64,000 nucleotides of DNA from Rhizobium sullae (GCF_025200715.1 NZ_CP104145.1:1-64000); one strand, 5' to 3'. Positions 18,773-27,601 are shown, counted from the first letter of the stretch. Notes: generated by a model from the sequence alone, not told the origin. Program-made: numbers and translations.

Positions 18773-19906
18773 ATGTCCGGACAATCCTTGCCGACGCTGC
18801 CGATGTGGCGCGTCGATCACATCGAGCCCTCGCCCGAAATGTTGGCGTTACGCGCCAACGGTCCGATCCACCGCGTGCGCTTCCCGTCCGGACACGAAGG
18901 CTGGTGGGTGACAGGCTACGACGAGTCCAAGGCGGTACTGTCCGATCCGGCGTTTCGGCCCTCGGGGATGCCGCCGGCGGCATTCACCCCGGCTACGGTT
19001 ATTCTCGGTTCGCCGGGGTGGCTGGGCTCGCACGAGGGCAGCGAGCATGCCCGGTTACGCACGATCGTGGCGCCGGCCTTCAGCAACCGCAGGGTGAAGC
19101 TGCTCGCGCAGCAGATCGACGCGATCGCCGCGCAGCTGTTCGAGACGTTGGCGGCCCAGCCCCAGCCCGCCGATCTGCGACATCACCTCTCCTTTCCGCT
19201 TCCGGCCATGGTCATCAGCGCGCTGATGGGCGTGCCCTATGAGAATCACGCCTTTTTCGCCGAGCTGTCCGACGAAGTGATGACGCACCAGCATGAAAGA
19301 GGCCCGCGTAACGCGGCGCTCCTGGCCTGGGAAGAATTGCGCACCTACATTCGCGGGAAGATGCGAGGCAGGCGCCAGGATCCGGGCGACAACCTGCTGA
19401 CGGATCTGCTCGCGGCGGTCGACCAGGGCAAGGCGACCGAGGAAGAGGCGATCGGCCTGGCGGCGGGCATACTGGTGGCGGGGCACGAGAGCACCGTCGC
19501 ACAGATAGAATTCGGCCTGCTGGCCATGTTCCGCCATCCGAATCAGCGCAAACGCCTGGTCGGCGATCCATCCCTCGTGGATAAGGCGGTGGAGGAAATC
19601 CTGCGCATGTACCCGCCGGGCGCGGGCTGGGACGGCATCATGCGCTATCCGAGGACCGACGTGACCATCGCGGGCGTGCTTATTCCCGCGGAGAGCAAGG
19701 TGCTAGTCGGTCTGCCGGCGACGTTGACCTGCCACTGCGAATTTCCTCCAGGATGGATTAGAGTCCGGCCTATTAAAGGACGGACGAATGAAGAAGCAGA
19801 GATTTACGGAAGAGCAGATTATCGGTGTGCTGAAGGAGCAGGAGGCAGGGGCGAAGGTGGCCGACCTCTGCCGCAAGCACGGGCTTTCGGAAGCGACGTT
19901 TTATAA
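18773..19906 (+). pseudogene. cyp112: Cytochrome P450 CYP112-like, 3' end lost to an IS
   Basis: Matches the CYP112 type that opens the rhizobial gibberellin operon. It starts MSGQSLPTLPMWRVDHIEPS and contains the I-helix AGHESTVAQ near residue 240 and the ExxR (EEILR) near 275. Genuine sequence ends near residue 318 (LVGLPAT) at the IS3 element. The frame then reads into the IS and ends at 19906. The haem-binding Cys loop is absent, so the enzyme cannot function. The downstream gibberellin genes (cyp114, fd, sdr, cyp117, ggps, cps, ks) are not in the window. It marks the replicon as symbiotic. Confidence 0.85.
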
Positions 19907-20054
19907 TTGGAAAGCCAAATATGGCGGCATGGAGGTCTCCGAGGCGAAGCGGCTGAAGGCACTCGAGGACGAGAATGCGAGGCTGAAGAAGCTGCTGGCC
20001 GAGCAGATGCTGGATGCAGCCGCACTCCGCGAGCTTCTTGCAAAAAAATGGTAG
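19788..20054 (+). CDS. IS3-family OrfA
   Basis: An 88-aa HTH_8-type protein ([19 protein letters not shown]) with a C-terminal leucine-zipper-like helix. It ends just after an A7 run at 20042-20048, the probable -1 frameshift site that would make the OrfAB transposase. Confidence 0.9.
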
Positions 20055-20977
20055 GGCCTGCCGCCCAGCGTGACGCTGTCACGCATCTGAAGGCCGTCAT
20101 GGGTCTTTCGGAGCGGCGGGCCTGCCAGATCATATCCGCCGACCGCAAGACGATCCGTTACCGGTCAAGCCGGCCGCCGGAGGTCGATCTGCGAGCGAAG
20201 CTGCGTGACCTCGCCAATGAGCGACGGCGTTTCGGCTACCGGCGGCTGTTCGTCCTGCTGCGGCGGGACGGGGAGCCGTCCGGGGTCAATCGCATCTACC
20301 GGCTCTATCGCGAGGAAGGGCTTTCCGTTCGCAAGCGGAAAGCCAGGCGGCGTGCGGTCGGCACGCGTGCGCCAATCCTGGTTGAAGCGAAGGCCAATGC
20401 CCGCTGGTCGCTGGACTTCGTGCATGACCAGTTCGCCTGCGGCAGACGCTTCCGCGTCCTCAACATTGTCGATGACGTGACGCGCGAATGCCTGGCAGCG
20501 ATCCCGGACACATCGATCTCCGGTCGCCGTGTTGCTCGGGAACTGACGACGCTGATCGAACGACGCGGCAAGCCTGACATGATTGTCTCCGACAACGGCA
20601 CTGAACTCACCTCGAATGCCATTCTCGCCTGGTCGAAGGATCACAAGGTCGAATGGCACTACATCGTGCCGGGGAAGCCAATGCAGAACGGCTATGTCGA
20701 GAGTTTCAACGGTCGGATGCGCGACGAGTTGCTCAACGAGAGCCTGTTCTTCGGCCTCGATCATGCCCGCAGCGCCATCGCCGAATGGGCTGAGGACTAC
20801 AACCATTTCCGGCCGCACTCGTCGCTCGGATATCAGACCCCGGCAGACTATGCCGGGACCATCGCCGCAACCGGCTCCAACGCTGCGCAAGATGAAAGCT
20901 TCGCGTTTCCGCCGGTTGCTCACACCGCGCCAATTGGCGTATCCAAAACTGCCGAGGCTCTAACCGCCGCTGGATGA
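20048..20977 (+). CDS. IS3-family OrfB transposase
   Basis: DDE integrase-type transposase. It has an HTH_21-like region ([16 protein letters not shown]), then [10 protein letters not shown] (first Asp), [10 protein letters not shown] (second Asp) and [16 protein letters not shown] (Glu). The frame is open further upstream, but ATG 20048 at the slippery A run is the natural OrfB start. It is probably produced mainly as the OrfAB fusion. Confidence 0.9.
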
Positions 20978-21108
20978 AAGTTCAGTGGCAGGCCATTTCG
21001 TTCCAAATCCAGCAATGCGCTACACGCCCAAGTCTCCGTAAATTGCTATAGGTTCGCTTTGATATTTGTGCCCCATCCCTCGAGTTCCAAGAGCATATGC
21101 ACGCAACA

Positions 21109-23058
21109 CTAACCGCCGACACGTCGGTCTAAATAGCCTCCTGGAAACGCGGTCAGAGCGGGCATTGGCGTGCAGGGGTTCCAAAGTGGAAGCCCGACCA
21201 GGCGGGCGTCCAGCCGGACAATCAGCTTGCGAGCAATAAGGTCTGCAGTCGCACGCTCAATCTGCATCATGTTCGCCCCGCTCAGCTGTCCACAAACGCG
21301 GGCCTCTGGCACAGCTTGATCTGCAGCCAGTAGAATTTCGCGCGCCAAGCCTTTGACTCCCTGTTCACGCTCCACTGCGACGTTACGTGTGTCCTCGACT
21401 ATAATCTCGTCACCGGTGTCGCGCATCGATAGCATGGGTGGCGTGAGGCCGCACCATGCGTCCCCCCAGGCATCCATACCTTGGATAACCGCTTGAACGC
21501 CGGGGCGGCGGTCTGCGTCAAGTGCGCGGAAATTACGGCCGGCATCATCGTCTTCACTGTCTTCGAAGTAGTAAACCTGATCAGCAAGATCGCGCTCAGA
21601 GAGCGGATAGACGTAGCGATAGGAAGCCGCCGGGCTGAGCGTCAGCCCATATTGGTCGGCTGCGCGATGATAGAGACTGAAGCGCTGGTAGCGCAATCTG
21701 ACAGCGTGTCCCGGCTGCAGATGATGCAGCAGCGGCAACAAGCGGCCCATTTGAGCGTACCAGGCGTCGCTTTCGCGGGGGAAGCCCCACAGAATACTCC
21801 AAATGACCCGCACGCCAAATTGGCGACACCATTTCAGGAGTTGAACATTTTGCGCTGCCGTCGTTCCCTTGCCCATAAGCTTCAAAGCGCGGCTATCCAG
21901 GCTCTCGATACCTGGTTGGATGCAGCGGACACCGCCTGCAGCCAACGTCTCGACTTCATCGCGCTTCAAATTGGCTTTGACTTCAAAGAAGATGGCGAGC
22001 TTTTCGGTTAGGGCGACGAGGCGAGGCAATGCCTTTTCAACATAGTCATTCGCCAGAATGTTGTCCACGGCCTCGATGCGCGACGTGCCGTAGCGCTTGG
22101 ACATGTCGATCATCTCCTCTGACGCTTGTGCGGCCGGCTTCTGGCGATACGTCATCAATGCGCCGTTCAAGCCGCAGAACGTGCAGGGGCTGCTGCGCTG
22201 CCACCAACAGCCGCGAGAGAACTCCATCGGCAGCCCGGGATGCACGCGGTCGGCATAGAGCGAACGCTGAAGCTCGGCAAAATAATCCGAGAAATCGGGC
22301 AGCGGCAGGGCATGCATATTCTCGACCACTGCGCGGGGCACCAAGTCGCCTGTCAGCGTGGCGGGATAGCCGGCCTGGCGATGTGCTGGGCCGAAAACGC
22401 CGAACGGCAGGTCGGCTGGTGGGATGTCGCGACCATGAGTGAGGATGTCGCGACAGAGCCCTCCGATCAGTGTGTCGGCCTCCCCCGACACGACGTAGTC
22501 GACCCACGGAAACCGCGCATGAGTAGTACGTCCCATCACGGATTCACAATTTGCACCTCCCATGAGGGTGATTAATCCTGGCGCGAGCTCGCTCAAGCGC
22601 CGCAGCAACGCGAGCGAGGGAACATGCTGATTGAATGTTGAGGTACAGCCCACCATAGCCGGCCGTTCCTTCAGTATCTTGCCGCATGTCCAATCGATGA
22701 AGCCGCCGATGAGCGAACGCAACTTGAGGAAATTAGCACGAAGCTCGGCCTCATTTTTATGTGGGCACCGATTGCGCCGGAAATACCGGTCGAGGAACAG
22801 GGCGTGGTTGGTTTCGAAGTCGGGAAATGCGACGCCTGCGAACAGCCAGTCAACAAGCGCTTCCTCCGGAGGGGAAGTCTCAAGTAAATTATAGTCGGCG
22901 AGGCCAGCGTATTCCAGAAACCAGATATTGGCATAAACTGTCCTCGATTTCAGGCCGGCCCGCGTCAGCGCCGACTGCAGCAGACCAAGCGCCAGCGACG
23001 GTCGTTCAACTGCTGACAAAGGCATGTTCACCAGCACGATCGGCATATCGGCGCTCAT
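21109..23058 (-). CDS. B12-binding radical SAM enzyme, RiPP maturation protein 1 type
   Basis: A 649-aa enzyme with an N-terminal cobalamin-binding-like domain (PIVLVNMPLSAVERPSLALG near residue 6; VGCTSTFNQHVPSLAL near 135; MGGANCE near 165). A radical SAM core follows: SRGCWWQRSSPCTFCGLNG near residue 285 gives a C-x7-C-x2-C cluster motif. This is the architecture of the family annotated as ribosomal peptide maturation radical SAM protein 1. It overlaps the epimerase-like gene by four bases and is the last gene of the RiPP operon. The substrate is presumably the Nif11-type precursor; the reaction (for example methylation) cannot be told from sequence. Confidence 0.88.
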   Translation of the reverse strand: MSADMPIVLVNMPLSAVERPSLALGLLQSALTRAGLKSRTVYANIWFLEYAGLADYNLLETSPPEEALVDWLFAGVAFPDFETNHALFLDRYFRRNRCPHKNEAELRANFLKLRSLIGGFIDWTCGKILKERPAMVGCTSTFNQHVPSLALLRRLSELAPGLITLMGGANCESVMGRTTHARFPWVDYVVSGEADTLIGGLCRDILTHGRDIPPADLPFGVFGPAHRQAGYPATLTGDLVPRAVVENMHALPLPDFSDYFAELQRSLYADRVHPGLPMEFSRGCWWQRSSPCTFCGLNGALMTYRQKPAAQASEEMIDMSKRYGTSRIEAVDNILANDYVEKALPRLVALTEKLAIFFEVKANLKRDEVETLAAGGVRCIQPGIESLDSRALKLMGKGTTAAQNVQLLKWCRQFGVRVIWSILWGFPRESDAWYAQMGRLLPLLHHLQPGHAVRLRYQRFSLYHRAADQYGLTLSPAASYRYVYPLSERDLADQVYYFEDSEDDDAGRNFRALDADRRPGVQAVIQGMDAWGDAWCGLTPPMLSMRDTGDEIIVEDTRNVAVEREQGVKGLAREILLAADQAVPEARVCGQLSGANMMQIERATADLIARKLIVRLDARLVGLPLWNPCTPMPALTAFPGGYLDRRVGG

Positions 23059-24530
23059 GTCGTTCCCTCGCCATTCCGCCAGGCAAAGCGCTCGTCGAGG
23101 TCCTCTTCGAGCAATCCTCTCATGTGCAGCTGGTCGAGCTCATCGGCAACTGCTATGGCGCTCGCTCCATCCGTTACGACCTGCGCAACCAATTCCGACG
23201 CAGTACAACGGCCATCTGCGATCAGATCGCCAAGGGAGGAGGCGGCGTTGTCGGGCACCTGATACTCAATGTGGCAAGATCGGAGGAGGAAGTGATGGCG
23301 CTTGGCCTCGTACTGCAAGTCCCCGCGGAAGCGGATCGGCCGGTTGGGAGGTGGGCTCTCGTGCATGTGGTCATCGATCATGCTCTGGACTTCGTCCCGG
23401 AACTCGTCTGACGTTCCGAAGAAACGTTCATCCACGATGCGATAACCGAGAGGCCAACGTCCGCTCGCCGGTACCGGCGTCACCAATTGCACACGCCGCC
23501 GCGGCATGTTTACGAGAAAGCCGGAAACGCAGGCGATCGTCGAGTGATCGCTCTCAGATTCCATGGTTGCATCGCCGTTTTTGACTGCGCTGAGTTTCTC
23601 CTTTCGCGCGCGGCCGGCGAAAGCTTTTGAACTTCGCATCTCCTTGCCCTGCAGGACGAGTTCAACGCCCATCAGCTCCTCGGGCGAAAATATCGCGTGG
23701 ATCTGATTGAGTTGAGCCGTGCTCAGCACGGAAAAGCGATTGGTCACGCAGCGGTAGCGTTTGAACAGCTCGAGCACGCGCTTGGTGAGTGCCAGATCCT
23801 TGAGAGGCATTGCCGTCGTTGTTTGCGGCAATGTGCCGGTGATTTGATAATAGTCGAAGAGAAAGCGGTCGTAGTCGGGATTATCCATCGGATCTGTGGC
23901 GCAATAGCAGAAGCCAGTGCTTGCTGCCGAACCAAACATTTCCCTGGCGACGCCGACCACGCCGCGCCACAGGTGGGCATGCCCTTTGCTATATTCAAAA
24001 AAACCTTTGAACCGGCCCGCCGAGAGACCGCAAAACCAGCAGCCCCCGGTGCAGCCTTCGCTCAGCTCGAAAGCAATGACGGGGTGTGTAATTGACTGCG
24101 CCGAATCGCCCAACACGTCGTCGCAGCGGCGTATTTGGCGCTCGCGCCACGCATGGAAACGAGGGTAGGTCACCGACATATTGCCTTGGTCGCGCAGGAT
24201 GTCGCGATGACGCACCATCTCATCCATATACTCACGCCAAGTTACCGCCAATGGCCACGACGCACACTCCGGCTTTCGATAAAATTTCCGGTAGTTCGAA
24301 TGCCAGAGCGGCAGCATCTCCATTGGGTCGACTTCGATCCCGTAGCGTGCCGTTACGCTACGAGGGTTGTCGATGTTCTCCGAAAGCGCGCCCTTGAACG
24401 CCGCGTCGCCGGCGAGACATTCCAAGAAGCGCTTGATATGCGCCAACGTGCGGACCTCTCCAGTTGTCCGCCGGTCAAAGATCCGTCGATAGTGTTCCTT
24501 AGCAGAGTGCGCCACGAGGTTACCTCCCAT
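23055..24530 (-). CDS. Radical SAM RiPP amino-acid epimerase-like enzyme
   Basis: Resembles the radical SAM family RiPP maturation epimerases (PoyD-like), which convert L- to D-residues in precursor peptides. The cluster motif is SEGCTGGCWFCGLSAGRF (C-x3-C-x2-C). FKGFFEYS, YCATDPMDNPDYDRF and TTTAMPLKD follow, as usual in this group. The frame is open to 24659, but ATG 24530 (MGGNLVAHSAKEHYRR) gives the normal N terminus, about 491 aa. It lies 52 bases after the precursor gene, with a hairpin between, and overlaps the B12 radical SAM gene by ATGA. Confidence 0.87.
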   Translation of the reverse strand: MGGNLVAHSAKEHYRRIFDRRTTGEVRTLAHIKRFLECLAGDAAFKGALSENIDNPRSVTARYGIEVDPMEMLPLWHSNYRKFYRKPECASWPLAVTWREYMDEMVRHRDILRDQGNMSVTYPRFHAWRERQIRRCDDVLGDSAQSITHPVIAFELSEGCTGGCWFCGLSAGRFKGFFEYSKGHAHLWRGVVGVAREMFGSAASTGFCYCATDPMDNPDYDRFLFDYYQITGTLPQTTTAMPLKDLALTKRVLELFKRYRCVTNRFSVLSTAQLNQIHAIFSPEELMGVELVLQGKEMRSSKAFAGRARKEKLSAVKNGDATMESESDHSTIACVSGFLVNMPRRRVQLVTPVPASGRWPLGYRIVDERFFGTSDEFRDEVQSMIDDHMHESPPPNRPIRFRGDLQYEAKRHHFLLRSCHIEYQVPDNAASSLGDLIADGRCTASELVAQVVTDGASAIAVADELDQLHMRGLLEEDLDERFAWRNGEGTT

Positions 24531-24549
24531 TTCCACTTTCTCATAGGTC

Positions 24550-24571
24550 CGGGGGTGAATGCGCACCCCCG
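24550..24571 (-). terminator. GC-rich hairpin after the RiPP precursor gene
   Basis: CGGGGGTG and CACCCCCG form a perfect 8-bp stem with a 6-base loop between the precursor stop and the epimerase start. No T run follows, so it is more likely an mRNA-stabilising or attenuating element that keeps precursor in excess over enzymes than a full terminator. Confidence 0.55.
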
Positions 24572-24582
24572 TGATCGTTTGG

Positions 24583-24939
24583 TTAGATGAGGACCGCAGC
24601 GACCACGACAATCGCTTCGGCAGCTTCAAAGACAGTCGTTGCCGCTTGTGCCGCCTCAACAGCGGTGGTGGCGGCCACGATCGTCTGGACTGCTTTGATA
24701 GAGGTCACAACGTCCGAACGGCGCTTGCCGGCACCTCCATCGGTCTGCTTGTCAGTTAAGCCACCCGGGCTTCTGGCCTTTATGAAACTTTTGGCCTCAT
24801 CGATCGTGAAATCGTAGCCGTGCGCCTTTCCGCTCGCCACCAGTGATGCAAGACCGGTAGCATTCTTTTTCACATATTCGAGCAGGCTGACGTCTGTCCC
24901 CAGATCGCCAACGAAACGCTTAAGTTCAGTATCAGACAT
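24583..24939 (-). CDS. Nif11-type RiPP precursor peptide
   Basis: A 118-aa precursor. Residues 1-55 form a Nif11-like leader (LKRFVGDLGTDVSLLEYV ... GYDFTIDEAKSFIKA). A Gly-Gly is seen at 59-60 and a second at 68-69. The remaining 50-60 residues are the core region, extremely rich in Val, Ala and Thr with regularly spaced Glu and no Cys, ending VVVAAVLI. Such an aliphatic, Thr/Val/Ala-rich core next to an epimerase-like enzyme recalls proteusins, where D/L alternation gives a beta-helix. ATG 24939 follows GGAG at 7 bases. The mature product is unknown. Confidence 0.85.
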   Translation of the reverse strand: MSDTELKRFVGDLGTDVSLLEYVKKNATGLASLVASGKAHGYDFTIDEAKSFIKARSPGGLTDKQTDGGAGKRRSDVVTSIKAVQTIVAATTAVEAAQAATTVFEAAEAIVVVAAVLI

Positions 24940-25021
24940 CTTTAATCTCCTTCACGTATTCTAGCAGGCTGACGTCTTTCCCCAGATCGCCAACAAAACG
25001 CTTAAGTTCAGTTTTGGACAT
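24932..25021 (-). pseudogene. Truncated tandem copy of the Nif11 leader
   Basis: A 29-aa frame starting MSKTELKRFVGDLGKDVSLL, nearly identical to the first residues of the precursor, then a stop. The duplicated DNA includes the ribosome site (GGAGATTAAAG), so it is a tandem partial duplication of about 80 bases. The frame is also open upstream to ATG 25159. That upstream part combines the start of the TPP-enzyme gene (MPQSDKRR) with an out-of-frame piece of phaC (25077-25140). Confidence 0.7.
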
Positions 25022-25186
25022 CTTTAATCTCCAGATCGCCTCGAGCTCAGAAAGCCTTGGCCGTGCGTGAAGCATGATACGTCTTCGGCGTCGCTCCGAC
25101 ATCGACATCCTCGTCGCGGATGCCGGCGAGCACGTCCGCCGTTTATCAGATTGCGGCATAACAAACCTCCTGACGGTTTAATTAAG

Positions 25187-25211
25187 ATATGACGGTACTA
25201 AGCCGTCATAT
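25187..25211 (-). promoter_or_regulatory. Operator-like inverted repeat upstream of the RiPP locus
   Basis: ATATGACGG and CCGTCATAT form perfect 9-bp arms around 7 bases. A further half-site, CCGTCA on the minus strand, abuts the AGGAGG ribosome site at 25170-25177. The same half-sites recur before both TPP-enzyme genes. Confidence 0.6.
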
Positions 25212-25241
25212 GGCCGAATTATGATCTTTTCGGCAGGAACG

Positions 25242-25621
25242 TCAACGGCCATTAAGCTGCCGCGCCAACAAAATTACCGGCTCCATCGGAGCAAGGCCTT
25301 TCGCGACGGCTTCGGCGGCGGAGACAATTTTGGTAGTGGACTTGCCAATTCCGCCCTTTCCATAGAATTCGATCTGACGCAGAGCTGCCATGCTTGGGGT
25401 TCCTTCATGTGTTCGAAGCAATGCGGTTATCCCGCACCGCGGATGCGGCCGCCCTTCCGCTGCCTCGCAATAGCTCTCAAGATTCGTGCCAAGTCGGCCG
25501 ATTGAGCTGACCAACAATTATTCGCTGCTATTTCAGCGATGTGGGCGGAAAATATGGGATTGGGCGAAGACGATTGCGTGTCGCGCAAGCTGACAAAGGC
25601 GACGACGATGTCGTAGGTTGA
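25242..25621 (-). repeat. nifH promoter/start cassette, copy 1 (inverted arm)
   Basis: About 380 bases nearly identical in reverse complement to 26588-26966. In order it holds a NifA-site-like TGT-N11-ACA (25579-25595), a -24/-12 sigma54-like TGGCACG-N4-TTGA (25478-25493), and a 49-codon ORF (25391-25242). The first 15 or so residues of that ORF are NifH (MAALRQIEFYGKGGIGKS). They then join KIVSAAEAV, the start of the CoA-transferase. The cassette points at the RiPP locus. The -12 element has GA where GC is canonical. Confidence 0.75.
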
Positions 25622-26587
25622 TTGTCATCAACAACCGACCCCACCGGAAAACACTGGCAGGCCAGTGCTATCGCGCTAAACCACTCCCTGGGATACGATC
25701 CCACTTACCCAATAGCGCTGTCTCCGGTGGGATCATCGATCAAGCGCCGCGGCGAGCGATCCCATTCACCAGGACGAGGTAACCTCGTCCCGCATCTGGT
25801 ACCCTGCATAATGTTGCCGTCTGGCGCGCGCGCCTGCTCCGCCATCGGCCAAAAATGTTTGAGCGGCCTCTCCCCACTCAAGGGACCACGACGTCGAGCA
25901 AATGACGCTTGCCGTTTCATAAATGTATCCGGCCCTGCGCGCCTGGAGTGCTGTTGCAGCTGGTCATGATGACAGGTCCGCACGCTCCGTTCGGAATAAA
26001 GAGTTCGGGCACGAAGCCTTTTTTCACAGGATTTACGGCATGTTGATCGACCGTTTCGTCCATCACTATGCCAGAGCGTTGTAATTGAGCGAAGAGCGTC
26101 AGGCGAAAGCAGGATCTCCGAAGGACGATTGTCCGGCATGCAGGAAAAGTCCGAACACAGCGATTCCCTGCTTGATGATGCCAAGGCCTTGCGCAGGGAG
26201 GCGGACGATCCCGTTGGTGTGGGTGACCTCAGCGAGGCTCTCGCCGTGCGCCTGCGACCTGAATAATCATGACGCTTGCATGAACGAAGGTGACACCCCT
26301 GCAGCACGGTCTTGTTCAGCGATAGCTCGGCGACAGTTCGCTTCAGCTTGACGTTCGCCCTTCCAAAATGGCGTTGACGCTTCACTTGCGAGGGCATCAG
26401 ACCGGTATATTTTGTGCTAATTTAGAAGGTCGCGTTAGAAGCTTCTACTTTGCGACAGACATCGGCGATCAGCCTCCCCCTCTATCAAACTTCGGGACAA
26501 TGCGATCTCCGCTTAATTTTTTCCTGCGCGGGTCGTAAGTCGACAAATGCAGTTCCAGATGACCCGATTAACCGAAATTCTCCACGC
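25622..26587. other. Spacer between the inverted nifH cassettes, with a transposase scrap
   Basis: No intact gene. On the minus strand near 26300-26370 a short stretch (VKLKRTVAELSLNKTVLQ) resembles the coiled-coil end of IS3-family OrfA, so this is degraded mobile-element DNA. The remainder shows nothing recognisable. Confidence 0.4.
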
Positions 26588-26966
26588 CAACCTACGACAT
26601 CGTCGTCGCCTTTGTCAGCTTGCGCGACACGCAATCGTCTTCGCCCAATCCCATATTTTCCGCCCACATCGCTGAAATAGCAGCGAATAATTGTTGGTCA
26701 GCTCAATCGGCCGGCTTGGCACGAATCTTGAGAGCTATTGCGAGGCAGCGGAACGGCCGCCGCATCCGCGGTGCGGGATAACCGCATTGCTTCGAACTCA
26801 TGAAGGAACCCCAAGCATGGCAGCTCTGCGTCAGATCGCATTCTATGGAAAGGGCGGAATTGGCAAGTCCACTACCAAAATTGTCTCCGCCGCCGAAGCC
26901 GTCACGAAAGGCCTTGCTCCGATAGAGCCGGTAATTTTGTTGGCGCGGCAGCTTAATGGCTGTTGA
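26588..26966 (+). repeat. nifH promoter/start cassette, copy 2 (inverted arm)
   Basis: Mirror of copy 1: TGT-N11-ACA at 26613-26629, a TGGCACG-N4-TTGA promoter core at 26717-26731, and a 49-codon hybrid ORF from ATG 26817 after AAGGAA. The ORF begins with NifH residues including the P-loop GKGGIGKST and continues into CoA-transferase-like KIVSAAEAV. It points at the TPP-enzyme/phaC cluster starting 80 bases downstream. It is not a functional nifH. Confidence 0.75.
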
Positions 26967-26997
26967 CGCTCCTACCTAATGACGTTAGAAATGCATC

Positions 26998-27035
26998 ATG
27001 ACGGATTATTTCCGTTATATAATAATAGACCGTCA
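26998..27035 (+). promoter_or_regulatory. Operator-like repeat before the first TPP-enzyme gene
   Basis: ATGACGG (26998-27004) and CCGTTAT (27012-27018) form an imperfect inverted repeat with 7-base spacing. TATAAT lies at 27018-27023 and a CCGTCA half-site follows at 27030-27035, next to AGGAGG. It closely matches the arrangement upstream of the RiPP locus. Confidence 0.55.
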
Positions 27036-27046
27036 GGAGGTTTGTT

Positions 27047-27601
27047 GTGACGCAGTCTGTTAAACGTCGGAAGCGCAAGGTCAAGGGGTCTGACCTCTTT
27101 GTGCGGGGGCTTGAGGAGCAGGGGGTCAAATGCATCTTCGGCATCCCCGGCGAGGAAGTCCTCGACATCATGGAATCCATTCGCAAGTCGAAGACGAAGA
27201 TAAAGTTCGTGCCGACCCACACCGAGTGGGCCGCGGCCCTCATGGCTGCGAACTATGGCCGCCTGACTGGCAAGACCGGCGTCTGCCTCGCCACTTGCGG
27301 TCCGGGCGTGCTCAACTTCCCCAACGGGGCTGGCTATGCCTTTCTCGGCGGGATGCCGCTTCTGATGATTGGCGGCCAGAAGGCGATCAAGAGCCGCCCC
27401 CAGGCAGGTTTTCAGAGGGTCGACGCCGTCGCGGTGATGAAGCCCGTGACCAAGCTCGCAATACAAATCGCATCGGCGCAGTTGATCCCGTCGATGGTCA
27501 GGGAGTCCTTCCGCGTCACCCAGGAGGGAAAGCAGGGGCCAGTGTATCTTGAGCTTCCGGAAGATATTGCGGCCGAAAAATGCGAGGAGGAGGAGGTCTG
27601 A
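27047..27601 (+). CDS. TPP-dependent acetolactate synthase-like, N-terminal (Pyr) subunit, copy 1
   Basis: A 184-aa protein equal to the N-terminal TPP-binding domain of acetolactate synthase-type enzymes. FGIPGEEVLDIMESI is followed by the catalytic Glu in THTEWAAALMAANYGRLTG, then LATCGPGVLNFPNGA and GPVYLELPEDIAA. The usual enzyme is one chain of about 550 aa; here the remaining domains are a separate gene. The start is GTG at 27047 after AGGAGG. The reaction (acetolactate formation or a decarboxylation) cannot be settled from sequence. Confidence 0.85.
   Translation: MTQSVKRRKRKVKGSDLFVRGLEEQGVKCIFGIPGEEVLDIMESIRKSKTKIKFVPTHTEWAAALMAANYGRLTGKTGVCLATCGPGVLNFPNGAGYAFLGGMPLLMIGGQKAIKSRPQAGFQRVDAVAVMKPVTKLAIQIASAQLIPSMVRESFRVTQEGKQGPVYLELPEDIAAEKCEEEEV

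Larger units (their letters stand above)
19728..20992 (+). mobile_element. IS3-family insertion sequence
   Basis: Bounded by inverted repeats beginning CCTGCCACTG at 19728 and ending CAGTGGCAGG at 20992. It contains overlapping orfA and orfB with an A7 slippery run. No clear direct target repeat is seen, and the right flank does not continue cyp112, so a deletion or rearrangement accompanied or followed insertion. Confidence 0.88.

Noticed and set aside
24932..25159. A second complete RiPP precursor.
   Set aside because: It contains only the first part of the leader before a stop. Upstream codons are scrambled TPP-gene and phaC DNA.
25705..26397. A 230-aa minus-strand frame in the spacer between nifH cassettes.
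   Set aside because: Very basic and Ser-rich with no coherent domain. Only a short IS3 OrfA-like scrap is supportable.
26817..26966. A nifH gene for nitrogenase reductase.
   Set aside because: Only about the first 15-20 residues match NifH. The rest is CoA-transferase-like, so no nitrogenase component is encoded here.
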